Positions 19,463 through 29,350 are shown, counted from the first letter of the stretch. The stretch: DNA of 64,000 bases from Prorocentrum cordatum (GCA_963575745.1 CAUYUJ010000936.1:340001-404000), one strand, 5' to 3'. Program-made: numbers and translations. Notes: generated by a model not told the origin, from the letters alone.

Positions 19463-19603
19463 GCCTGTGCGAGGGCCTGGCTGGAGTGCGTCGCAGGCCG
19501 CGAGAAGGTCCACCCCCTGACCGACTTCGAGGAGCGCGGAGGAGGGATAGTGAGCTCGCTGAAGGCAGACATTTCTAAAAAGCCAGCATGCTTGATTCTG
19601 TAG
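19463..19603 (+). CDS. Candidate 3'-terminal exon with CaaX-like end
   Basis: 46 codons plus TAG at 19601-19603, in phase after CACGAG (AG at 19461-19462). The peptide begins EACARAWLECVAGREK when read from the Glu codon just before the acceptor, continues VHPLTDFEERGGG, and ends SKKPACLIL. The last four residues, CLIL, fit a CaaX prenylation box of the geranylgeranyl type, with two lysines nearby. Third positions are G/C-rich in the first two thirds. The long CTC array upstream would be the end of an intron. The family is unknown; a small GTPase-like or other membrane-anchored protein is only a guess. Confidence 0.4.
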   Translation, partial: ACARAWLECVAGREKVHPLTDFEERGGGIVSSLKADISKKPACLIL

Positions 19604-20038
19604 TGAACCAGCAGGCGCTGCCTCCAGCAGGCATGTGTTTTGCCGTCACGTGTTCCGGCCTCGAACGTTTCTGCCCTCGCCGAGGTGCAAACGCGAGCGA
19701 GCCCAGGCCCCGGAGTGCTGGAGGAAGGAGAGCGGCAGAGGAAGGGCATCGGCAATGACGTGTGAGCATGGAGAAGCGAAGCAGGAGGGGACGGAGGAGG
19801 CCCCGTCCTTCACAGACCTCGGGGCGCGCGGAGTCGCCCGCGAAGACCGCCGACGGCTCCTCAGAGCGAGGGGGCCCGCAGCCTCGCAGCCTCCCTGCGC
19901 GCAGGGGTCCGCAGCCCTTGCGGCCCATGGTTGCCGGGCCCCGGCCTCCGCCCGGGGACACCCGCGCGAAGAGCGGCCCGCCGCGCGCGACCGCCCGCGG
20001 GGGCCCCCACCCGCCCTCGGCGGCGCGCGGCCGGCCCC
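19604..20038. other. 5' flank of RNA-binding protein gene
   Basis: Unique GC-rich sequence. The RNA-binding frame stays open back to 19931, but the extension (MPGPGLRPGTPARRA) is Arg/Pro-rich and looks untranslated. Dinoflagellate mRNAs receive a spliced leader, so an AG acceptor is expected in this interval; none can be chosen with confidence. Confidence 0.4.
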
Positions 20039-21598
20039 ATGGGGAAGGGGCAGAAGGCGGCGGGCGCGAAGGCGAAGGGCGCAGGCGAAGGCGAGGGGCG
20101 CAGGGCGAAGGCGACGGCGCAGGCCGCGGAGGAGATGCGCGCCTGGCGGCAGGAGATGAAGGAGGCGCGGCGCCGGAGGAAGCTGCAGCTCCGCGAGGAG
20201 CGCGGCGCGGCCGCCGCCGCCGCCGGCAGGGGCGGGGCGCCCGCGGCGCCGCCTGCGGCGAAGAGGCGGCCGCGCGCCGCCCCGCCGGAGGCGCCGGCGG
20301 CGGAGCCGGCGGCGAAGAGGCGGCAGCGCGGCGCCCCGCCGGAGGCGCCCGCGGCGGAGCCGGCGGCGAAGAGGCGAGGGCGCGACGCCACGACCGAGGC
20401 GCCGCGGGCGCGTGCCGGCTCGGCCGCGCCGGGCGCGGAGGCGCACAAGGTCGTCGTGGCCGGGATCCCCTTCCACATCACGGAGGAGCGGCTGAGGGAG
20501 GACTTCGCCGAGTGCGGGGAGGTGACGAGCTGCAGGCTGCTGCTGGACCGGGAGTCGGGGACGTCCCGCGGCATCGCGTTCGTGAGCTTCGCGGGCCAGG
20601 AGGGGGTGACCGCCGCGCTGGCGTACCACGGTCAGGACTACGGCGGCAGGGCGCTGACGGTCGAGGTGGCGAAGCAGGAGAGTGGCAAGCGCTCCGCCAA
20701 GGGGGCTGGCAAAGGCGCTGGCAAGGGCGACGCGTGGGGCGGCCCTGGGGAGAAGCCAGCAGGCTGCACTTCTGTCATCGTGAAGGGCTTGGCCTACTCG
20801 GTCTCGGAGGACGACTTGAAGAAGGTGTTCAAGGGCTGCGGCGCCGGGGTGCAGCACGTCAACATGCTCCGCGACAGGGCCACAGGCGCCTTCAGGGGCA
20901 TCGCCTTCGTCGACTTCGACGACGAAGACGCCGTCGATGAGGCCGTCAAGCTGCACGGCTCCACGCTCAACGGCCGCGTCTTCTCCATGGACTACGCCCC
21001 GCCCAGGCAGAAGAGCCAGGGCCCCGGGAAGAAGCCTGACGGGTGCACGTCGGTAGTCGTCAAGGGCCTGGCATTTGCCGTGACGGAGCTGTCGCTCAAG
21101 AAGGCGTTCAAGAGCTGCGGCGGTGGCCCCACCAGCGTCAGGATCAAGACTGATAAACAGACTGGCGAGCCGACGGGAATAGCGTTCCTGGACTTCGCGA
21201 GCGGGGAGGCGGTGGACGCGGCGGTGAGACTCAGCGGCACCGAGCTGAAGGGCCGCCCCTTCAAGGTGGAGTACGCGGCCGGCGCCGCCGGGGACGGCGG
21301 CGCTCCTCAGGCGAAGAGCAAGCAGAAGAAGGTGAAGCCGCCAGGCTGCACCTCGGTCGTTGTCCGAGGCCTGGCGGAGGCCGCGACCGAGGCCTACCTG
21401 ATGAAGAAGTTCAGGGCGTGCGGTGAAGGGCCCAGGAACGTCAACGTCGTCATGGACAAGGAGACTGGCAGGCCCTCCGGGATGGCCTTCGTCAACTTCT
21501 CCTCCGAGGCCGCCGTCGACGAGGCGGTGCGGCTGGACGGTGCGGAGTGGAAGGGCCAGGCGATCTCCATCGGCTACGTCAAGCCCAAGCCTCGCTGA
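20039..21598 (+). CDS. Nucleolin-like protein with four RRM domains
   Basis: A 519-residue intronless gene predicted to bind RNA, perhaps in the nucleolus or in mRNA processing. The N-terminal 135 residues are basic and Ala-rich, with a helical charged part (EEMRAWRQEMKEARRRRK) and two and a half copies of a PPEAPAAEPAAKRR unit. RRM1 spans about 136-213 (VVVAGI, RGIAFVSF), RRM2 243-322 (VIVKGL, RGIAFVDF), RRM3 336-412 (VVVKGL, TGIAFLDF) and RRM4 437-514 (VVVRGL, SGMAFVNF). RRM2-4 each begin with CTSV and share linker sequence, so they look like internal duplications. The start at 20039 is chosen because MGKGQK fits a natural N-terminus and the upstream extension is unlike protein. It is nucleolin-like by layout; the exact orthologue is not assigned. 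Confidence 0.9.
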   Translation: MGKGQKAAGAKAKGAGEGEGRRAKATAQAAEEMRAWRQEMKEARRRRKLQLREERGAAAAAAGRGGAPAAPPAAKRRPRAAPPEAPAAEPAAKRRQRGAPPEAPAAEPAAKRRGRDATTEAPRARAGSAAPGAEAHKVVVAGIPFHITEERLREDFAECGEVTSCRLLLDRESGTSRGIAFVSFAGQEGVTAALAYHGQDYGGRALTVEVAKQESGKRSAKGAGKGAGKGDAWGGPGEKPAGCTSVIVKGLAYSVSEDDLKKVFKGCGAGVQHVNMLRDRATGAFRGIAFVDFDDEDAVDEAVKLHGSTLNGRVFSMDYAPPRQKSQGPGKKPDGCTSVVVKGLAFAVTELSLKKAFKSCGGGPTSVRIKTDKQTGEPTGIAFLDFASGEAVDAAVRLSGTELKGRPFKVEYAAGAAGDGGAPQAKSKQKKVKPPGCTSVVVRGLAEAATEAYLMKKFRACGEGPRNVNVVMDKETGRPSGMAFVNFSSEAAVDEAVRLDGAEWKGQAISIGYVKPKPR

Positions 21599-22080
21599 CC
21601 TGCCGCCTGCGCCCACGCGGCTGCCCCCCCCCCGACGATCATCCAGCAGCTCCCCCGAGGCGCCGAGGCGGCCGCGGCGGCCGCGCCAGACGACCCGTCA
21701 CGCGCCTCGCGCTGCGCGGCGCGCTGTCCGCCGCGGGCCGCCGGCTGGCCCGCGGGCGGCCGGCCGCGGCGCCGTGCGAGTCGCCCTGCCTTCGAGGGTG
21801 GCCGCGGCCGCGGCCGCGGCGGCCCGCGGGGTGCGGGCGAGCCCCGCGCGCGCGCGGCGGGCCCCTCTGCGGCGGGCGCGCGGCGGGCGCTGCGGGCGGG
21901 CGCGCGGCGGGCGCGTGCGGCCCCGGGTGGGCGGCCCGCCTTGGGCAGGAAAATGGTTCTGCCTCGGGCGATGCCCACCGAAGCCGGAAGCGGGTGGTTC
22001 CCCGGGCGCGCGGGCGCCTCCCTGGTCGACATTTTGCCGTTGCGGGATGTCATATAACGATTCGACCTACTTTTCCATGT
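21599..22080. other. GC-rich 3' flank
   Basis: Extremely GC-rich (GCGGGCGCGCGG motifs) up to about 21940, then normal composition. No gene is seen. Confidence 0.4.
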
Positions 22081-23945
22081 AATTACGCAGTCTCGTTCTG
22101 TCAATGTTCTGCTCTGTGAATTATGCCCTGTCATGTTCTCGACGGGCCAGCGTGACGTCGTGACGCGCGTGACGTTAGATGCGCCGGTGGTGATGATGTG
22201 CCTCGTCGCTTAGCTGTTTCTCTTCTGATTGGGTATGTTATGGTCTGCTCATCCCTGCCACCATATGACACGAGATGGCGTGGTATGATATGCTATGTGA
22301 CAAGGTGTTATGCCATGATGTGTTGTGTTAGGCTATGTTATAGTATGGTATGATCAGCGATGCTGGTGACAGCCTTCTCTGTATAGTATAGTATGATCTA
22401 CTCTGCTAGTATGTGTTGTTATTCGATTGTGCCCTGACGTCATCTATTATGTCATGTTATGCTCTGGTGTGTTATGTGATGTTATGTACGTTGACGGCTC
22501 TGCTCTGTACGGTATGTGGTGACTTGCTTTGCTAGTATGTTTCGCTATGCTCTGCTGTCAGGTTGTACCGTGCTAGATGATGCTGTGCCATGATCTGCTA
22601 TGGTCTGGCAAGGCTTTTTTATGGTAAACTTGGCTCTGTTCTGTTATGTTGTGTTTAGGTCGACTTCTGTTCAATCATGTTCTTCTCTGGAATGCGTTGT
22701 TGGTATGTTATGCCTTGTGTTGCCGTGACTTCTCTATGTTCTGTTCTGTCATATTCAGTCATGTCCGAGTTCTGGTCTGTCATGTCATGCTGTGCCATGT
22801 TGTGATCTGTCGTGACCGTCGTCGTTGATGATCCTCTCTGTGATGCCGTGCCATGGTGTAATCTGGTCTGCTCGGCCCTTTAAAGTATATGATGACCTGC
22901 TCTGCTAGTGTATGTCGCTATGCTCTGCTGTCATGACCTGCCAAGCTTTGTTATGTAATGCTCGGCTCTGTTCTGTTATGTCGGGTTATCTCGTCTTCCG
23001 TTCTGTCATGTTCTGCCCAGGTATGGTATGTGATATTATGCCATGCCTTTCTGTGTTATAACATTGCTATCTGTTGTTCTGTCATTGTCTGTCACTCTCG
23101 TGTTCTTGTCTGTCATGTTCTGGTGTGCCATGTTGTGTTCACTCGTGTCCATCGTCGCTATCCAATGCTGTCGTGCTAGGATATGTTATGTAAGGCTGTG
23201 TCATGATGTGTGACGTTCAGCCTACGTGGGTTATGTGTTGTTCGGTCATGTTATGTTGTGTTGTGTATGTCTGTGTTATCGTGATCTGGTCTGTCATGTT
23301 CTGTTGTGTCATGTTGTGTTCCGTCGTGTTCGTCGTGGCTATGCTGTGCTGTCGTGGTGTGATATGTTCTGTGACACTGTGTCATGATATGGCATATGGC
23401 ATGTTATGTAAATGTGTGTTATATTACGATCGGCTCTGTTCTGCTATTTTGTGGTATGTCGTCTTCCGTTATGTAATGTTATGTTCAGGTATGTTATGTG
23501 ATATTGTGCCATGCCTTTCTGTGTCATGACACTGCTATGTGCTGTTCTGTGATTTTCTGTCATGCTCGTGGTCTTGTCTGTCATGTTATGTTGTGTCATG
23601 TTGTGGTCTTTCGTGTCCATCGTCGCTATCCTCTGCTGTCGTGCTATGATATGTTTTGTGACGCTGTGTCGTGATGTGATATGTTCTGTCAAGGTGGGTT
23701 ATGTGGTGCCCGGTCATGCTATGTTATGTTGTGTTGTGTATTTATGGATTATGTCATGGTATGCCCTGGTGCTTCATGCCTTGCATTGTTTTGCTCTACT
23801 TCGACGTGGTATTGCTATGTTATGTTCTGTCATGGTCCGTCATGCTCGTGTTCTGGTCTGCCATGTTCCGTTGTGTCATGTTGTGTTATGTCGTCTTCGT
23901 GGTGGCTATGCTCTGCTGTCGTGTTGTGATCTGTTTTGTGACCTC
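22081..23945. repeat. Degenerate TG-rich 5-bp satellite (plus orientation)
   Basis: About 1.9 kb built from overlapping TGTTATG, TGTCATG, TTCTG and TATG motifs with an underlying 5-base periodicity. Longer blocks recur, for instance TTCTGTCATGTTCTG and TCGTGTCCATCGTCGCTATC. Reading frames are Cys/Val/Met-rich artefacts. Confidence 0.85.
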
Positions 23946-24034
23946 AGCCTGAAGATGGAGGCCGCACCCGAGCCACCTCGTAATCCTCAGACCGACGCTG
24001 GGGATGGTCACCCAGGAGCCTCGCCCCGCGACTG

Positions 24035-24125
24035 CGACTGCAGCGCCCCGCTGCGCGACGAGAGACGCGCTCGCGCGGGCCGGGGACCTCGCGTGGGGCG
24101 TGGCGAGGCTGCATCGCACCCGCGG
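24035..24125 (+). CDS. Weak exon candidate
   Basis: One plus-strand frame reads ATAAPRCATRDALARAGDL then AWGVARLHRTRG with about 90% G/C third positions. There are no clear splice borders and no family match, so it is recorded only as a possibility. Confidence 0.18.
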
Positions 24126-24289
24126 GGGGTCTCGCTCCCTTCTCCCCCTCCACCCCGGCGCGGCCCCGTGCAGAGGGTTGGGCGCGTCACGCCTCGCATC
24201 CGCAGGGGTCCTCGCTCCGCGATGGGCTGGGTGCCACGAGCTCCGACGTGGCAGAACAATTGCCACTTTGCGAACAAGCATGGCCGGAG

Positions 24290-24410
24290 CTCCAGGCCCT
24301 ATCTCTGTGCAGAATGTTTGGAGCCAGATCGAGTTGTAAGGGTCTCGGGGCCGGAAACGAGCGAAAACGCCCGGTGTGAAAAAATCGCAACGCCCGGATC
24401 TCAGGGGGAG
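24290..24410 (-). mobile_element. Family W repeat, copy 2
   Basis: The minus strand carries GATCCGGGCGTTGCGATTTT then CGGGCGTTTTCGCTCG and a GATCTGGCTCCAAAC block, in the same order as 58515-58640. An inverted pair involving CCACCAGGGGG and CCACCACTGCC follows to about 24500. Confidence 0.5.
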
Positions 24411-24639
24411 TTTTCGCTCCGCCACCAGGGGGGGGGGGGAAGGCGCGTTCGCTGCACCGTCTGCGATGGGACGATTCTCCACCACCACTGCCACAGGTAG
24501 GAGAGGGGGGAGGAGGGGGAGGGGGCAAGCTAGGTTCGCTCGCGTCATATCTGACGTCCTACCCCTCCCCCGCATCCCTTACCACGGCGTAGATCTCCTC
24601 TCTATTCGCACAGTCGGATGTCGACCAGGGCCACGATCG

Positions 24640-24965
24640 CGAGAGGGTGCGCGATGCAGTGTAGAGCACGGCATGGCAGGGCGTAGAAGAGCACGGCACA
24701 GCGTAGTATGTCATAGCATGGCGTGGCTTTGTGTAGTGAAGAATTGCATCACAAAGCATTGCAACGCAAATAATGGCATCGCACAGCGGCACAGCACAGA
24801 ACATGGTATAGCATGGCGTTGCAGATCGAAGCGTAGCATGGCATAGCATGGCGTGGCATTGCGGAGTCAAGCACTATATATCCTAGCATTGCAGCTGAAG
24901 GCATGGCATAGCACAGCGGAACACCACATAGCATTGCATTGCATGCCGTGGCATGGCACTGGAAA
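24640..24965. repeat. Degenerate 5-bp satellite (reverse orientation)
   Basis: GCATGGCATAGCATGGCGTG-type sequence, the reverse-complement type of the array at 22081-23945. The two arrays face each other across 0.7 kb. Confidence 0.8.
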
Positions 24966-24973
24966 TAATGACG

Positions 24974-25105
24974 CCAGCGCTGCAGCGGGAGCACGATTCG
25001 GAACGAGCGGAAGCGGGGAAATGAGGCCAGCGCTGCAGCGGGAACACGATACTGAACGAGCGGAAGCGGGGAAATGAGGCCAGCGCTCCAGCGGGAACAA
25101 CATTT
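24974..25105. repeat. 54-bp tandem repeat
   Basis: CAGCGCTGCAGCGGGA starts at 24974 and 25028, and a variant at 25081. Each unit includes GAGCGGAAGCGGGGAAATGA. Confidence 0.85.
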
Positions 25106-25237
25106 TGAAAATAAGCGCAGCGAGAACCCAACACCCGGGAACCCTGTGTCTGATCAAACGGTACGCGGAGGGGGCCGAATGTCTTCCGGACGTCAGCGGG
25201 GGAGAGAGGAGAGTAGTATTCACATTGTCTAATTGTA

Positions 25238-25285
25238 GAAGGAGGAGGAGGAGGAGGAGGAGGAGGAGGAGGAGGAGGAGGAGGA
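25238..25285. repeat. (GAG)n array
   Basis: Short pure GAG run. Confidence 0.9.
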
Positions 25286-25497
25286 ACATATGGAGAAGGA
25301 CCTCCCCATCCTCCCTTCTCCCCCGTCCCAGCTATCGGCGTTGCCCTCTTGTGGGGCGCGGCGGTCGCGGCGCGCGCGGGGCGCGGCGGAGCTGAGCGAC
25401 GCAGAGGGCGAAGGTCTCGCTCCCGAGCCTGCCCCAGGGAGGGGGCTCGCTCCTCGACCCTTGGCGTTGCGGCTCGACGCGCGGCGGGGGACGCGTG
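25286..25497. other. Unique sequence between two GAG arrays
   Basis: One frame reads AELSDAEGEGLAPEPAPG, but neither strand has a codon bias that decides in its favour. Not called as an exon. Confidence 0.3.
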
Positions 25498-25765
25498 CAG
25501 GAGGAGGAGGAGGAGGAGGAGGAGGAGGAGGAGGAGGAGGAGGAGGAGGGGGAGGAGGAGGAGGAGGAGGAGGATCAGCAGCAGGCGGAGGAGGAGGAGG
25601 AGAAGGAGGAGAGGGAGAAGGAGAGGGTGGAGAAGGAGGAGGTGACGGACGAGGAGGAGGAGGAGGAGGAGGAGGAGGAGGAGGAGGACTAGGAGGACGA
25701 GGAGGAGGAGGACGAGGAGGAGGAGGAGGAGGAGGAGGGGGACGAGGAGGACGCCGCCGCCCCCT
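25498..25765. repeat. (GAG)n array
   Basis: About 270 bases of GAG and GAC triplets. Confidence 0.95.
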
Positions 25766-25802
25766 GCTGCCACCCTGCCGCGCTCCTCGTAACTACAGTC
25801 TT

Positions 25803-25927
25803 GGCGTCGGTCGGACGTGTGCCTCTTTTCTCGGCGAGAACCATCGAGGAGCATCCTTGATCACCTGGCCAAAGAAAAGCATGCACGACACCGAACACTG
25901 CACGAGGAATGGACGTCCGAGCGATGG
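25803..25927. mobile_element. Family H element, copy 2
   Basis: The left end GGCGTCGGTCGGACGTGTGC and right end GGACGTCCGAGCGATGG are imperfect inverted repeats, around the core GAGAACCATCGAGGAGCATC. Confidence 0.75.
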
Positions 25928-26074
25928 TAAGCAGCTGGGGTGCCAGATTGCTGGCTTCACAAGAGGGGCTCCCGACTGGGAACCCCGTGGGAAGGAATTT
26001 CAATTGGTTGGATGGTCCCATGAGAAAAATTGCCTGGCGAAAGACCCAATCCTATTCAGCTCCTATCCCCAAGT

Positions 26075-26960
26075 GGGCGGGGTGGTGTCATGCGGGCGCA
26101 GCCACTGGGACCCTCGGTGGAGCTCCCAGAAAGGGGGGGGGGCGCGAAACGTGTCACAATAAATGAGCGAGGTGATGCCATGCGGACGCAGCCACTGGGG
26201 CCCATAGTGAAGGCCCTGGGGGGGGGGGGGGGGGCGGGGGGGGGGCACGACACATGTGGGGTGTGTGCCGAGATGAGCGGGGCGACGGCGTGCCGACGCA
26301 GCTATTGGGGCCCTATGTAGAGCTCCCTGGGGGCCACGACGCGTGTCAGGAGTGTGCCGGATTGGGCAGGGTGGTGCCACGCGGACGCAGCCACTGGGGC
26401 CTTTTCTGGAGCTCCGTGGGGTAAAACGGAACATGTGAGGGGGTGCGCCGAAATGGACGGGGCGACGCCATGCCGACGCAGCCACTGGGGCCCTATGTGG
26501 AGCTCCCTGGGGGCCACGACGCGTGTCAGGAGCGTGCCGAGATTAGCGAGGCGACGCCATGCGGACGCAGCAGCCACTGGGGCCCTCGATGGAGCTCCCT
26601 GGGATGTGTGCCGAAATGGGCGGGACGACGCCATGCGGACACATCCATTGGTACGCTTCCTTGGGGCTACGAAGCATGTGAGGGGTTTGTCGAAATGGTC
26701 GGGGCGATGCCATACGGACGCAGCCACAGGGGCCCTCGGTGGAGCTCCTTGGGAACCACGAGACGTGTGAGGGGTGTGCCGAGATGGACGGGACGACGCC
26801 ATGTGGGCGCAGCCGCTGGTGCCCTCGCTGGAGCTCTCTGGGGGCCACGGGACATGCGTGGATTGTGCCGAAATCGTCGGGGCAAAGCCATGCGGACGCA
26901 GCCACTGGGGCCGGCCCATGGTGGAGCTCTCTAGGAGGCAGGGAACGTGTGAGGGGTGAG
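26075..26960. repeat. Satellite U, ~90-bp units, about nine copies
   Basis: Repeats of a unit with CGGACGCAGCCACTGGGGCC, then TGGAGCTCCCTGGGGGCCAC, then GTGTGAGGGGTGTGCCGA. Unit length varies from about 88 to 105 bases; a G run at 26219-26240 sits inside one unit. The same satellite occurs at 57950-58265 in the kinase intron. Confidence 0.85.
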
Positions 26961-26984
26961 CCGAAATCGGCCAGAGCAGGAAGA

Positions 26985-27140
26985 GGATGAAGAGGAGGGG
27001 CCGGAAGGGGAGGAGGGATGAGGGAGGAGGGAGGAGGGCGAAGGGAGGAGGGAGGAGGGAAGATGGAGGAGGTAGGATGGAGGATGAATCGGAGGAGGAG
27101 GAGGAGGAGGTGTTGGAGGAGGAGGAGGAGAAGAGTCGCG
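26985..27140. repeat. GA-rich array
   Basis: GGAGGGAGGA and GAG triplets. Confidence 0.85.
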
Positions 27141-27860
27141 GCGCTGAATTTCAAAGGGGGGCCCACCATACTTCTTGTTTATCGCAGCGCGGCAAGGGCA
27201 ATTCGCGCGCTCGCTCTAGTAGCCTGGGGTGTGGCGTATTACCGGCGGCGAGAGGGGAGGAAGGGGGCGGAGGGCGGTCGCGGAAAGCGGGCGGGGGAGG
27301 AGGGCATTCACCGAATGAAGAGCTTCTGCAGGAGTGGCTGGTTCGGCCGGCCACTGCTGAGGCGACCTGCCAGTGGACGCGGAGCGGCATCGCGTACACA
27401 CCCAGGGGCTGAGGCAAATGCTGCAGGCGCTGACAGCGCAGACAAAGTCGAACCAGTGGAGGAGGGGAGCGTCGAACGAGCCCACATCGGCGGGCGGCAT
27501 CCCGGTGATCGTCGGGAGGCCGTGGGTGACAGGCATTCCTGCGGTACGGTGCCTGCGGGATGCGGGAAGACCAGCGCCACGGGGGGCCGATTGTGCGGGC
27601 ATCGGAGTGTAAGCTTCCCGCGGAAGGTCGGCGTGAGCGTTCTCCTCTCCACGCGGCGTGCCACGAGGGCGGGACGTGTAAGTTTCCGCGTAAGGTCGCT
27701 ATGTCGTCGAGACCCCCTGTGTTCGCGTCGCCCATCTGGAGGCACACCGAACGTCCTCCACGCCGCACGACTTGCTGGCGACACCCATGGAACCTCCTCG
27801 ATCGCCGAGTTCGGGCTCGCGGCCGAGGCCGTCCTGAACTGGGAGGTCGGGGCCGCCGCT
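27141..27860. other. No assured gene
   Basis: Unique sequence. Two related blocks, TGTAAGCTTCCCGCGGAAGG (27608) and TGTAAGTTTCCGCGTAAGG (27677), look like a diverged local duplication and both contain a GTAAG donor-like motif. A frame starting at 27373 has a plausible amino-acid mix but no known domain. Confidence 0.3.
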
Positions 27861-27861
27861 C

Positions 27862-27945
27862 GGGAGGAGGAGGAGGCGGAGGAGGACGAGGAGAAAAGGG
27901 AGGAGAAGGAGGAGGAGGAGGAGGAGGAGGAGGAGGATGTGGCCG
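27862..27945. repeat. (GAG)n array
   Basis: GAG triplets with GCG and GAC variants. Confidence 0.9.
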
Positions 27946-28109
27946 GACATTTGTCGCCGTAGTATCCCGAAGATCTTGGCTTTCGCGTGTTGTGCTGCCC
28001 CCTCCCATATGTTCGACGCCCACGGAGCTGTCACGACCGCCAAGACTTTCCTCGGCTGTGGCTATGCTCGGCCCCTCTGCGCCCTGGTCCTGGGGGAGGG
28101 GGGGAGGAA

Positions 28110-28431
28110 TCGGGGGCAGCCAAGAGGGGGTAGATTTCAGTCGGGCCTGTCCTTCTACAGGAGGGATATTCAAACATAGTCCAAAAATAGTCATGGGGAC
28201 GATTTTCTGATTATTTTTGAATCTTTTTTTGTATTTTTCATTCGTCGCCCACAATCCCCCTGTAGGGGGACAGGCCCGACCGAAGGGTAGATGACTAGGG
28301 AGAAGGGTGGACATCATGGTTTGGGACATGCTATCTCACCAGAGTGTGTTGTCGGGGCCATGCGTCTCACATGGCGGGGGCCATGACTTGCTAAGTCCCC
28401 TTTTGGACGGCCCCCTCCTGGACGCCCCCGA
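28110..28431. mobile_element. Family D element split by a family A insertion
   Basis: The left end TCGGGGGCAGCCAAGAGGGG and right end GGACGCCCCCGA are family D termini, and the perfect 5-bp duplication AGGAA flanks the unit (28105-28109 and 28432-28436). A family A copy with its own 8-bp duplication lies inside, at the D sequence GGGTAGATGACTAGG. Confidence 0.85.
28136..28284. mobile_element. Family A element, copy 3, nested in family D
   Basis: The 149-base element begins TTCAGTCGGGCCTGTCC and ends GGACAGGCCCGACCGAA. The perfect 8-bp duplication is GGGTAGAT (28128-28135 and 28285-28292). The core is AT-rich, with two ATAGTC-type blocks. Confidence 0.9.
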
Positions 28432-28436
28432 AGGAA

Positions 28437-28896
28437 TGACGGAGGAGGAGGAGGAGGAGGAGGCAGGGAGGAGGATGACGGGGGGAAGGGGCGGGAAGCA
28501 GGTGCGCAGGGCAGGAGGCGAGAAGGCCAGCAGTGGAGCAGGGTGGAGAAACGAGGGAGGACCCCCCTGCCTCCATCCACCTCCTCTCCTTTCCTCTCCC
28601 TCCTCCTCCCTGGCCCCTCCTCGCGGAGGACCACGACATCCACCGATCTCATCTTGTCCAACCCGCGGCCCCAGAAGTCCCGCCTGCTTCCCGGGGAGTA
28701 GGCTGTCGTCCTGAATCTGAGGAGGCTCGGGCGGGCGGGAATGGGGGGTGGCCCAATGGGGGGGCGAAGACAAGGGCCCACAAGGTTGGGCTCCCTTGGG
28801 GCACCAGCTGACTTCAAGGGGGGCCCTCAAGGGCCCCTTCAGGGCCCTCTTCTTCACCCCCCATGTGGGTCACCCCCATGACCGTCCACCCGAGAA
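28437..28896. other. No recognisable gene
   Basis: A short GAG tract (28440-28466), then purine-rich and C-rich sequence. CAAGGGGGGCCCTCAAGGGG near 28815 is locally palindromic. Confidence 0.4.
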
Positions 28897-28904
28897 GCGT
28901 AGCC

Positions 28905-29058
28905 TTAAGTCGGGCCTGTCCTTCTACAGGGGGAACATTCAAAGATAGTAGAAAATAGTCGCGGGACTATTTTTTGAGTATTTTTCTTGCCATTTTGGAA
29001 TATATTTGGAGTATTTTTTCGTCGAAAACCCCCCTGTAGGGGGACAGGCCCGACTTAA
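28905..29058. mobile_element. Family A element, copy 4 (best preserved)
   Basis: It has perfect inverted ends (TTAAGTCGGGCCTGTCC and GGACAGGCCCGACTTAA), is 154 bases long, and has the perfect 8-bp duplication GCGTAGCC (28897-28904 and 29059-29066). AT-rich core; no coding capacity. Confidence 0.95.
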
Positions 29059-29164
29059 GCGTAGCCCCCGTCCACCCCTCTGGGGGCGGAGGCGGAGCAA
29101 GGCCACGCGGCGCCGGCAGATGGCGGCGCGGCGCCGTGACCCCCTCGTGAGTGGCCTGACGGCC

Positions 29165-29350
29165 CGGGGGGCCCGCACAAGGGCGGCGCCCGAGGGCCGC
29201 GAGCGAGGAGGGGCGCCCACGTCGCAGGGGAGCGGGGCGTCGGCGGCGTGGGGAGCAGCCCCACGGGCGGCCCCCGAGGGCCGAGAGCGAGGAGGGGCGC
29301 CCACGTCGCAGGGGAGCGGAGCGTCGGCGATGTGGGGAGCAGCCCCGGGC
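29165..29350. repeat. 84-bp tandem repeat, ~2 units
   Basis: GGGCGCCCACGTCGCAGGGG recurs at 29211 and 29295. The period is a multiple of three; one frame gives a 28-residue repeat (RERGGAPTSQGSGASA), and the open frame continues to 29569 with GC-rich third positions. Whether it is an exon is undecided. Confidence 0.75.

Noticed and set aside
19646-21616. 656-residue minus-strand open frame
   Set aside because: Antisense shadow of the RRM protein; high GC leaves few stops. The sense strand has four clear RRM domains.
22646-23950. Several Cys/Val/Met-rich frames that look membrane-like
   Set aside because: They arise from the TG-rich 5-base satellite; codons follow the repeat, not a protein.
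27540-27600. P-loop-like peptide PAGCGKTS
   Set aside because: The first glycine of the Walker A motif is missing and no helicase or ATPase context surrounds it.
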